Of a DNA stretch of 64,000 nucleotides, positions 14,105 to 26,300 are shown in pieces; the stretch's first letter is position 1, and every line of letters starts with the position of its first letter. Position numbers and translations under genes: made by a program. Source of the DNA: Gibbula magus. Taxonomy: Eukaryota; Mollusca; Gastropoda; Trochida; Trochidae. The stretch is taken from the NCBI GenBank assembly GCA_936450465.1, contig OW388297.1, positions 63,920,063 through 63,984,062 of the forward strand. Direction: 5' to 3'. A model generated the notes under the pieces. That model made no database searches and was not told where the DNA came from. It was given only the letters and a program-made list of their open reading frames with translations.

Positions 14105-14324
14105 CTAATGTCCGTTCTCGAGGATCTGAGCCTGGTGTTGTTTCTTCTTGAGCACGTGTCTGAAGTCCACCTGGGCCGGGGCATTCTCCGCCGTCCGTCT
14201 CAGCGTACCCTCTGACACGTTAAAATTTGTCTTCTTCAACTTTGACCTCACATCGAGCAAGGAGAACTGGTCGGCAACTCCGTTACCAATCTGGTTGGCA
14301 CTCTTTGACTTGGGTACCTCCACT
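14105..14324 (-). CDS. MYO3: Myosin exon 24: C-terminus with DFRxxL-like motifs, stop TAG
   Basis: The exon starts after ctcttccag-type sequence (AG at 14325-14326), completing the split Arg codon of exon 23. It encodes [15 protein letters not shown], then [18 protein letters not shown], and [14 protein letters not shown] before ENGH and TAG at 14105-14107. D-F-R-H-V-L fits the DFRxxL actin-binding motif of myosin light-chain kinase; D-V-R-S-K-L is a near match 29 residues earlier. The 3' UTR is not defined; an ATTAAA signal (minus strand) at 13638-13643 is one candidate. Confidence 0.9.
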
Positions 14325-17300
14325 CTGGAAGAAATGAGAAATGGTGTGTTTATAGTCGACAAAATGGAATATCTTGTTTACAAAGTGTGTGATGTCTCCT
14401 CTTCACCAAATTCACCTTAAAGGCGCTGTAGCAAGTTTTTTGCAAATTTTATTTTTTCAAATTGCCCATTTAAAATGATAGTTTATGTCATTTATATTTA
14501 CTTTAGAGGGTAAAATATCTTATTACACAAACCAAGTATCCGTAGTGGTAATAACGGGGTTGCGTATAAAGCCAAAATTGCATGGCAGCCATTTTATTGT
14601 GAACACATTTTATTATTTTTAATGACAAACATGATTACCGTGGCTTTACGGAACCATGTACACTCATTTTTAAACTTGATTTTCCAAAGAGAGAAGGGTG
14701 TTTTACTATTGGTGACATTATTTTTCAAATACATTTCATCGACTTATTTGAGCGAAAAAACCTGCTACAGCGCCTTTAAAAACCTAAAGTAATTCATTTG
14801 ACTCTTTTATTTTTTTTAAATCTCCAAATATCATCATGCATGTTGAAAGTATGTTTTAATTTGCCCTATAATTTGTCATATAACCCTACTTCAAACATTG
14901 GTCAACATATCTTGAACATAATCAAATGCACCTCAGAAAAAAAGATAATTCAGAAATTGTCTAAAAATAAATTGGAAAAAACGTCAAACTCCATAAAGGC
15001 ACATCTAAATTATACAGAAAGACATATTATACCAAAGATTGATCAAGCAGTTTTAGAGTTATGTCCCGGAATGATTGGAACACCAACGCTTGACTGGAAT
15101 TCATGTTATCATGAAACTTCAAAAATAACATTCATATATAATGCAACTATGAAGAAAAGGGACATCCCTTAAACTCTTAAACCCACAAAACGAACATCTG
15201 CAAGATATGAGTTCTCTGTATTCTATTTTCTTGTTTATTACTGTATACAAAATAATTGTATTCACTCTTGTACCACCAACATGGTTTTCTAGAGTATAAA
15301 TGATTTATTGATTTCAAAATATGGCGAGGCAGCATACCGTATTCTCTCGGGTATAAGACCAGGCAAACAAACATCTTGAAAACATGGGGGTGGGCTTTTA
15401 GACAGGAGATACCCCAACTCAGATGAAAATTCATACCAACTGTCAGACAGTCAGAATAAGTTTTATGTAGGTTTTTTTATACTTAACTTAAAATAATATT
15501 ATAGATTTATGTATTGTATGACCATGGAACATCTGACAAAGTTTGGGGTGGGCTATAACCTGAGAATAACCCCAACCAGTACAACCCCTGAAAAGTGGGG
15601 GTGGTCTAAGGCTCGAGTATGGTCTTATACCCGAGAGAATACGGTACTATACTGAGTACTGGTGTACCCAATGTGTTGGTCAAGTAATTTCAAAGTTCGC
15701 TCCAGAAATGATGGAACGCTGACACCAACGCAAAGGAAACTCAAACATAACAATGTCTCCCGACCCTTCAAGGGGGAGATATAGTAAAATGTTAAATGAA
15801 TTATTGAAAATGTCAACAAGGTGCTTCAAATCACCAACAAGTGGAGTAGTAAAAATCAACCTGGAAACAGATCATTTTTACTTGCTTTGCTTACAAACTG
15901 TGCCAATTTGCAACCGTCTTGCATCTGACAGGCTTAGTATAGAATAACCACTGACTTGTTGACAGATATATCGAGCCAATCAGAACAGTCTGGCATGTCT
16001 TGTCTTACACATCCTCGGTTACCCAGGGTTTTATATATGCTCCGTTACTCTCCACTATATCACCCATGGGAAACCTTATCAGGGGAATCTGTTCTCAAAT
16101 TACCCGCCCTTGGACAGAGTGACGAAGTCAGTAACCAAAGAAAATGCTTAATGGGATAAGACCGAAAGGGTCAAGGGAGATAACCGGTGACGGATGGCTA
16201 ACACAATGACCTCGCTTGCTTTGAAACGAAGTGATATGAACTGTCATTGGCTCGCAGGCCCAAGCTGCGTAGCAGTTTGATTGGCTCACGCCGGCCAAGG
16301 GCAGGTCATTTGAGTACAGATTTCTCTGATAAAGTTTCCCATGGGTGATATAGTGGAGAGTAACGGAGCATATATAAAACCCTGGGTAACCGAGGATGTG
16401 TCTTTCATTGCTGGGTTGACTTTCTTTGGTGCACTGTATATGACAGTTATGACATCATATCTTGGAATCAATAAGTGTGATTTCTTATTTGGTCAACAAA
16501 TTTTATACTATTTTTGTTCTATAACCTGATGCGTATTGTCGAACTTAAATTTTTTAAATTTTCATTTTGATTTGAGAACTATGTCCAAATTTAAACTGTC
16601 TGTTGCAATTAAAGTCAACTTTATTTAAGAAAATAACTAAAAAAGCATGACATAATAATGTTTAAAAATTTATATTGTGAAATTTCTGCATCACACTGGT
16701 AATTTTCAGAAGTGGAGCAAACTCACTTTCTTTATCGCATGAACTTAAGGTTGTGAATCCAGGGCACAGTTCCTAAACAAAGCTAGCAAAACATGTCCGC
16801 CAGGTTTCAATAAGGAAAAAGTCATTGCAAGGTAAAAGTCTTGTTCAAAAGATGACGTGTGAAAGATAAAACCATGTGATATGATTGCAATGTTAGTGGA
16901 AGATGGAAGTCTGGAAGGACGGAAATATACCTGTTCATAGTCTGCTCACCCACACTTCCCTACAGAGAGTTAGTATATGTATCATACTTGACGTAAGTAA
17001 ATATATGACATACACAATTACCCAAAGCTTTTCGATTACATTCTTTTTACTTAAATCAGAATAATATTAATTAGTTTGTATTCATGTGAAAATGCATGGA
17101 CATTTAAAAAAGATTGAGATTCTAAATGAAAAAAATTAGTTAAAATACATTTAATAAATCAATATTACATATAGAGAATACTAAATGACGTTCCGTTTAA
17201 TAACATATTTATGAAACGAGTGAGTGGTTTGTATTTAACAAGCGAAAGCGAGTTAAATACAAATACCATCTCACGAGGTTCATAAATATGTTATTAAACC

Positions 17301-20300
17301 GAAACGAGTTTAGTATTTCATTTATTACTCACTGACTTAAATGCCACTTAATTATATAAACTCAACGATAAATGGGACACACTCCATTGCGATTTGCCAT
17401 TATAACGTCACGTCAATCGGCAGCATGCGATGTTATTACACTAAGTGTTATTACACGGTAGATTTATTAAACTGCGATATCTTCAACGGGTGAGTAATAA
17501 CAAAATATAACAATTGTACAATGTACAATTAAGATACCTTATTCTAGAAACGTAAACAATATCACTGTACTAAAAACAGTCAACTTACCTGTTTCCATTG
17601 ACTGCTTTAGCCACACTATTGGCCAGTCTCCCCCCGTTCATGGCCGGCATGGTCTGGGAATGAGGCAGTGGGGGCGGGGGAAGAGGGGGAGGTGGAGGGG
17701 GAGGAATACCAGGGGAGTCAGGGGACAGGTTGAGAGGAGGGGGAGGGGGTGGCAGGTCGGGATCATGTCCGTAGGATACATTTAACGGCTTGGTGTCATC
17801 CTCGTCTTCATAATTGTCATCGTCGTCATCTTCATAAGGTATCGGAGGCTGACCAACAGTCTCTCTCCAGATGTTGAGAACATTGGTGGCGACTTGCTGT
17901 GCCATCTTCTTAGCCATCTCTCTGGGGTTGCCAGCTTCTTCAAAGAACGCAGACTTATCAGTCATTAGGTCTCTCTCCACCAGGCCATTAGCAGAGAACT
18001 CGATCTCCTCATCAGAGCTGCAACAGTGGCATGTTAGATCTTTTAGTATGTGACTATACTTAAAACATTAAAGTGCAATTTTGTAAAATTGACAAAATGA
18101 AACAAAAAAACAACAAAACGGCTGCCAGCAAAGTGAAAATTATCGTCATTCCCTTCTCTGTCATGTTTTGCAGAGGCTTCTGTCCTGAAATAGAATACTA
18201 CCGGTAAGTAAAATTGCAATCATCCTTTTAATTTAATTTTTGAAGTTCTTTTTTAAAGCAATATAAGCAGGCTCATATTTCTAACTGGCACCCCCTGATG
18301 TTAGTAAACAATTAGATAGAGAGAAGGCAGCTATTTTAGGATACCATCCTCAAAAGCCCTTATAACCCTTATAATCACATCATAACTGACAGCAATCCAC
18401 ACCCAAATCACATCAAACTTCAAACCCAATCTCTAATCCATTGCCAAATCTCCACCCTCTGTCAGCCAATAGTAACGTAGGTTCTATTCCCATATCACAA
18501 CCCATTATAAAGAATCACAACAGTTCCCCTACCAAGACAACAACAGACGGACAGATAGGTTCTAAATACAGATAACAATTCCCCACCAAGACAACAGATA
18601 AATGCAATAAGCAGATCACAGATCACAAATCCCCACAGATAGAACGTAACGCAGATGCAGTACACAGAAGATAACAATTCCCCCCCCCCCCCTCTCCAGC
18701 CCAACAACACAGACAGTAAGGTAGATACTGTACACAGATCACAGATCCCCACCTCCCCCACCCAGACCACAGAGTGTAAGGTAGGGGCTGTATGCAGATC
18801 ACAGATCCCCACCTCCCCCACCCAGACCACAGACAGTAAGGTAGGTGCTGTCCACAGATCACAGATCCCCACCTCCCCCACCCAGACCACAGACAGTAAG
18901 GTAGGTGCTGTCCACAGATCACAGATCCCCACCTCCCCCACCCAGACCACAGACCGTAAGGTAGATACTGTACGCAGATCACAGATCCCCACCTCCCCCA
19001 CCCAGACCACAGACAGTAAGGTAGGTGCTGTCCACAGATCACAGATCCCCACCTCCCCCACCCAGACCACAGACAGTAAGGTAGGTGTTGTACACAGATC
19101 ACAGATCCCCACCTCCCCCACCCAGACCACAGACAGTAAGGTAGGTGCTGTCCACAGATCACAGATCCCCACCTCCCCCACCCAGACCACAGACAGTAAG
19201 GTAGGTGCTGTCCACAGATCACAGATCCCCACCTCCCCCACCCAGACCACAGACAGTAAGGTAGATACTGTACGCAGATCACAGATCCCCACCTCCCCCA
19301 CCCAGACCACAGACAGTAAGGTAGGTGCTGTCCACAGATCACAGATCCCCACCTCCCCCACCCAGACCACAGACAGTAAGGTAGGTGCTGTACACAGATC
19401 ACAGATCCCCACCTCCCCCACCCAGACCACAGACAGTAAGGTAGGTGCTGTCCACAGATCACAGATCCCCACCTCCCCCACCCAGACCACAGACAGTAAG
19501 GTAGATACTGTACGCAGATCACAGATCCCCACCTCCCCCACCCAGACCACAGACAGTAAGGTAGGTGCTGTCCACAGATCACAGATCCCCACCTCCCCCA
19601 CCCAGACCACAGACAGTAAGGTAGGTGTTGTACACAGATCACAGATCCCCACCTCCCCCACCCAGACTACAGACAGTAAGGTAGGTGCTGTCCACAGATC
19701 ACAGATCCCCACCTCCCCCACCCAGACCACAGACAGTAAGGTAGATACTGTACGTAGATCACAGATCCCCACCTCCCCCACCCAGACTACAGACAGTAAG
19801 GTAGGTGCTGTACACAGATCACAGATCCCCACCTCCCCCACCCAGACCACAGACAGTAAGGTAGATACTGTACGCAGATCACAGATCCCCACCTCCCCCA
19901 CCCAGACCACAGACAGTAAGGTAGATACTGTACGCAGATCACAGATCCCCACCTCCCCCACCCAGACCACAGACAGTAAGGTAGGGGCTGTACGCAGATC
20001 ACAGATCCCCACCTCCCCCACCCAGACCACAGACAGTAAGGTAGATACTGTACGCAGATGACAGATCCCCACCTCCCCCACCCAGACCACAGACAGTAAG
20101 GTAGGTGCTGTCCACAGATCACAGATCCCCACCCAGACCACAGACAGTAAGGTAGGTGCTGTCCACAGATCACAGATCCCCACCTCCCCCACCCAGACCA
20201 CAGACAGTAAGGTAGGTGTTGTACACAGATCACAGATCCCCACCTCCCCCACCCAGACTACAGACAGTAAGGTAGGCGCTGTCCACAGATCACAAATCCC

Positions 20301-23300
20301 CACCTCCCCCACCCAGACCACAGACAGTAAGGTAGGCGCTGTACACAGATCACAGATCCCCACCTCCCCCACCCAGACCACAGACAGTAAGGTAGGTGCT
20401 GTCCACAGATCACAGATCCCCACCTCCCCCACCCAGACCACAGACAGTAAGGTAGGGGCTGTACACAGATCACAAATCCCCACCTCCCCCACCCAGACCA
20501 CAGACAGTAAGGTAGGCGCATTACACAGATCACAGATCCCCACCTCCCCCACCCAGACCACAGACAGTAAGGTAGGCGCTGTCCACAGATCACAGATCCC
20601 CACCTCCCCCACCCAGACCACAGACAGTAAGGTAGGCGCTGTACGCAGATCACAGATCCCCACCTCCCCCACCCAGACCACAGACAGTAAGGTAGAGGCT
20701 GTACACAGATCACAAATCCCCACCTCCCCCACCCAGACCACAGACAGTAAGGTAGGCGCTGTACGCAGATCACAGATCCCCATCTCCCCCACCCAGACAA
20801 CAGACAGTGCACAGACAACACCCACTGCAGTACTAACTCTATGTCTTGTGATGCAAGGGCGTGGTTCCGCGCTGATTGTAACGGTGCATCCCAGGGCAAG
20901 CTAGACGAACTCTCGTTCTTACGGAGGCTGGTGGCACTCAGCCCTGATTGGCTGTTAGCAGGATTGCTATCCGCAGAAGAATGAAGCAAAGCATACTCTT
21001 AGCTAGATTCAAACTACTGCATAAGCTTTCTTAGTAGATAGGAAGATTATTTGAAGATAAAGAAATATTTGTGAAAAATATAAAGATGAAATTCAAGATT
21101 TATAAAAAAAAATCTAACTAAAACCTACCACTTTTTATGTTTCTATACTTAAAATGCAATGTTCCAAAACATTTATGTTTAAAACAAACAATCTTATATA
21201 AAATTAAAACTGATATACGATATAAAGATGAATATACAAGGAGGATGCACAAGTATAAGAACATGAGAGGAACATCTACACATACACGGTCAGCAACAGG
21301 CGTACAGACATCCAAATTCAAAAGTAAAATTGAGGAAAAAAGGGGAAAATGATGGATGAGAATGAACTGTTTGAGAGGCATTCTACTAGATGGTAGTAAC
21401 AAAATAATTCGAGTTTCATGGATTATCACTTTTAAAGGTGCAACCATTGTGTTTCATAAAATTTTATTTGGCTTTAATACATTCCAAGTCACCACATGTA
21501 CTGTCTACAATACAAAAAATTCACTCAGCTTGCATATTTATCCCCAATCGGCAAATATATCATAATTACTAGTTTCCAATTAAAATTGAGTAACATCAAT
21601 ATGCATGTGCAGAAACCGAAACTGCACGTCCCATTTACATGCACAGTAGTAATGTGACCTATTAAACATTATCAACTCAAATTTGTCTTTTTTTGCTGTT
21701 ATAGATAAGATTCCAAAATTACGTTTGACTCATTGACGCGCGCCACACGCTGTGCATTGTCTGGTTTTCGATCAAAAATCAGTACTTTTACTTTCATTTC
21801 GTCAATATGCTAAGTCCACTATCATTAAAAAGGTAGTTTCCGGTAACAGTCGGTACTACTCGATAAAGTAATACCATTTATAACGTTTGCAATATGTGAC
21901 CCCCTAACAACACAATGGATGTACCTTTAATCTTGTCTATAGAAAGTACATTGTTGTACAATGTTGTTCTAATGCACCTAGCAGCCATTGTGCAGTCAGA
22001 AGTGCAGTTGTTTCTTAGAAGAGCACAGTGGTGTAGTGGTTAGCATGCTTGCCTCTCACGCCAACGGCCCGGGTTCGAATCCCGGTGGAGACACCAAACA
22101 TTTGTGACCTGGGTCTTATACAATGTTGTGTCTTTGGGCAAGGCACTTCATCCACATTGCACTCAATTCACCCATCTGTACAAATGGGTACCTGGACATG
22201 GGAATGTATGGACCTATACGGTCGCGCGGAGCGCTTCATAGGCGGCACCGAAAGTACGATTCCTTCAGGGTAATAATTGTGTAGCGCCTTTTGAGAATCA
22301 TTAACCATACAGCAAATAAAAAACATTCCGATTGTGAACATTATGAATATGAAATCATTCCATGTACAAATATTTAGAACAATTAGCTTAGCATTCAACG
22401 TTTTGGTTTTCCTTTGTCAACTTGTTTTATGAAATCTAATTATTTTTGGTTTACAAAACTCTCAAGCACATGTATGAAAGCAAAACATTCAAGAACCTTT
22501 AATTATATATGTGCTTATGTATGAGTTTATGCATAAAACAAACAGACAAACTGTCTTCACCATGCAAGATTATTGATGATGTAAGGAAACCCGCTTGAAG
22601 AGTCACTGAGGTGAGGTGAGGTGAGTTTGGGTTTAACGCGGCTTTCAAGAGTATTAAACTTATATCGTGGCTGCTAGTATTATGGCAGGGAGAAAGCCCG
22701 CAACGCCATGTGGCTATGTATTGCGGTGAAACCTGCGAGCATCGGCTGGAACTAGCGAACCATGGGTGGTACTACGCTGAAATTCAGTGTAGCATTGCAC
22801 CCAAACCTAACTGCATGTAGAACAGTTCTCTACTGCAGACAAATTTGCCGTGCCCCTGGCGGGATTCGAACCCCGGACCTCTTGATCCGCAGCCGAACGC
22901 GCTAACGAAGAATCACTGAGACTGACATGATCAAATCAATCAAACACATTACCTTGGCACGATTGTCAAAGCTCTCTTATCACTAAGACAGTTATAAGTT
23001 GCAATGGTATGTTCAAATATTCTCTTAGCGCTTTGAAAGAGAGCTTTGAAAAATTAAACTTGTTAAAAGATTCTGAACATGTATACAAGTTTCATGCAGT
23101 AATAAGTTTTGCAAACCAACACTCACTGAACTACACAATTTACACTTTGTCTTATAACATATCTTAATTCTCTTTATCGGAATAACTTGAGTAACCACAG
23201 AAGTCTAAGACGAATAGAGAAAACATTCCACTAACAAAAGAGATGCAGACAGACAGACAGACAGACATTTTATTCAGTATAAAGGCCAAATGCCCAAAAT

Positions 23301-26300
23301 ATAATTACATTACAAATTTGAAACAAACGCACATAAAAGAAAACAGGTTTATGAATTTAAAATTGCAGCTCTAGTTTTACATATACATTTAAGAGAGTTA
23401 ACAACATTCATGATAATACTTTTATCTTTACTGCTAAGAATGTAGATTAAATTCTGTGTGTTTGATGTATTGTACAGCAATGGAGCAATAAACTTTTTTC
23501 TAGCATTTTTATACAGTTTACAATAAAAAGAATGTGGATTTCATCTTCAATACAGTTAATATTGTCTACTTTACAGTAAATACAGACTCTGTCAGCCATT
23601 GGTACATTGTAGTATCTTCCTGTTTCTATAGAGAGATGCAGAACAGTAGAAATACAATACTGGAAACACATTGACCCATGCTGGAGACCGATACACAACC
23701 GATACACATCCGATACACATCCGATACACAACCGATACACAACCGTACATCGCAATCACACTGAGTACATACTGAATGAGGTAGACGTAAATTATATTTA
23801 CTTTGCCATGATAGTTTGAGCTGCTGTTTTAGCGAGAAGCATTCGAGAAAGTTGAGACTTTTCACTGTGATCATCGGGAAATTGGGCGAATCTACAAGAT
23901 GTCAGATACTTGATGAGATTTCACAGTAGACAAGGGAGTGATCAGTACTCCAGAGATACAGTCTGATTAAAACTGACGGTATTCCGCGGGGAAAAATGTG
24001 CAAAATAGTGCATCTACCGGGATATGAACTCATATCGTTCGGAGGTTTCCACGCCAAACCGTCTGGTAACAGCCCGTAGACTCCCATGTTCTGACGCAAT
24101 TCAGTAAACCAATCACAAGACGTCCAACAAAACCTTTCGGTGCGAGAAGCTAGGGGCAGATAACTCCAAACAGCTATCATTTTGTTTGGTCCGAATGCTT
24201 TCAAAGCAGCGACCGTTTAAAAACTATGATGTGATTGGTCAGCTATTTGACTGGACTTTGGCTGCGATAAACTGGTTCGGAACACACGCCTATACGGGAT
24301 GTTCTCAGGCCTTGTGGCGAGGAATCTACAGAACCTGTTCGTATCCCGGTAGATATATTATTTTGCAAATTTTATTCCTCGGAACAAGGTTGATTTTAAT
24401 CAGACTGCCCAGAGATACGATCATTAAACGCCAGCAGATTTAGGATTCACTGTGTATTTGAATGTTGTGTTAAAATGGATAAACATCTATCGATGTCAAT
24501 TGTTCAAATTAACATGTATTTCAATAAATCATCTCGTGTTCATATTTTAGAGTGTTTTTGAAAGAGTTGAAAAACACACAAAGATGATTTTATCTGTTAA
24601 CATAACAACTGATGGATGTCACCTAATTTATCATCTATTTGTTAAAGAGCCATCACTGATGTTAGTGTTTCAAATTTTTGGAAAATATACTTATAACGTT
24701 ACGTACGTCATTCGCCAGAGAATTTTTTTATCTACAACATGGCATATGTTAAATAATTTTCATATCACGACAATGTATTTCAATTTGGTTTCAAAGAGAA
24801 GTATCACTTCGATTAGCGCGCGCTACGGGTATCTGACGTATATAAACAGAGTCCCCTTTTTGCGTAATACGTACTACACAAACAGCAAGCGCTTCCGAAG
24901 CGTGAAGGCTCGTCTCTAGCGCAAGTCGCCATAACAACCCATGTGCTGCACGTGCTTCACGCGTCGCTCTTGCAAAGTACCCTTGTCACACATTACTGAA
25001 TGTGACGATTGCTTTACAAACTATGTTTCTAAATGTCCTGAGAATATACAAATTATTTCCTGTTTAATGTTCTTTTTATTCAGATAAGACCAGCAAATTA
25101 TGACAAATTTTTACTCTCATTAATTATAAAATTCAAGCAAAATACCTAGTTGGGTAAAACAATTATTCCAATATCTTAAGCAAGTACATAATTAAATGAA
25201 ATGGTAAATAAATAACCATCAGAAAATTATATATTTCGATTTCTTTCGTTGCTCATATTTTTTGTTAATCTTTCGTGTCTTTGTTTACTGTGTGTGAGCT
25301 AGACCATAATGCTTTGCGCTTGAAAATAATAGACTGGATCTATATTTAGACTGGAAAACACCTTTACTAATTAATGCAATTTCTCTGCTTATTTTAAGTT
25401 GGACAAATTTGGGAAAAATTAAGTGTATTTATTTCACGGAGATAGATTTTTGGAGAAATTTTGATATTTTCATCAACATCCGTGATGGCTCTTTAAAGGA
25501 CCACTGCGTCGAGGATAAAAATGAGTCTCATCTTTATTTCACTAAGCTGATTAGAGTGTCTGCGCTAACAAGTTATTCTTCACTTCACTGTCTAATTCGG
25601 TGTCTGTGACTTGTTAGCAGACATGTTAATCAGCATAGGTAGATACGCATGATCTGATTTTTATTCTCGACGTGGTGTCCCTTTAAAGTTATCGGTTGAA
25701 TTAGTTTTAGCCACTGAACCAATAGTTCATTTGTTAAAATCACAAAAACATTTCCATACAAGATAATTATTGTTAACATTTTCAATGATGATAGTGCATG
25801 AAAATAAAATGTCCCAAATTGCTATCCCTGTGAGGTGAGATGAGTTGGGGTTTAACGCCGTTTTCAAGAGTTTTTCACTTATATCGCGGCTGCTAGTATT
25901 ATGGCTAGGAGAAAGCCTGCAATGCCATGTGGCTATGCACTGCGGTGAAACCCGCGAGCATCGACTGGAACTAGCGAACCATGGGTGGTATTACGCTGAC
26001 ATTCAGTGTAGCATTGCACCCAAACCTTACTGCATGTAGAACAAAGTTGCCGTGCTGCTGACGGGATTCGAACCCCGGACTGCTATCCTTGTGAAAACAT
26101 TGCCTAGTTGTAGAAGGATTGTAAGCAGCTATATAACTGGTGTATACAAGCATGTGGCTATAGCTGACTACTTTACACAATACTTAATGAACAAGGGATA
26201 GGGTGACTACATTGTAAAGGAGTACTGTAATCGACCTAATAAGACCCCCCTACCCCCAAAATTCAAATTCAGATCCGGAAGAGAGGGGTGTGCCCCACAT

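Noticed and set aside
14798..15172. A 124-codon plus-strand gene
   Set aside because: Antisense in intron 23 between two MITEs, without a recognisable domain; kept only as a low-confidence remark.
18495..20825. A 776-codon minus-strand frame and a 468-codon plus-strand frame across the 60-bp array
   Set aside because: The period is 60, so any stop-free frame repeats indefinitely. Several frames on both strands are open, the products are pure 20-residue repeats, and the array sits between two myosin exons joined in phase.
22026..22096. Functional tRNA gene
   Set aside because: A and B boxes are present, but the sequence continues into a SINE body and no terminator follows.
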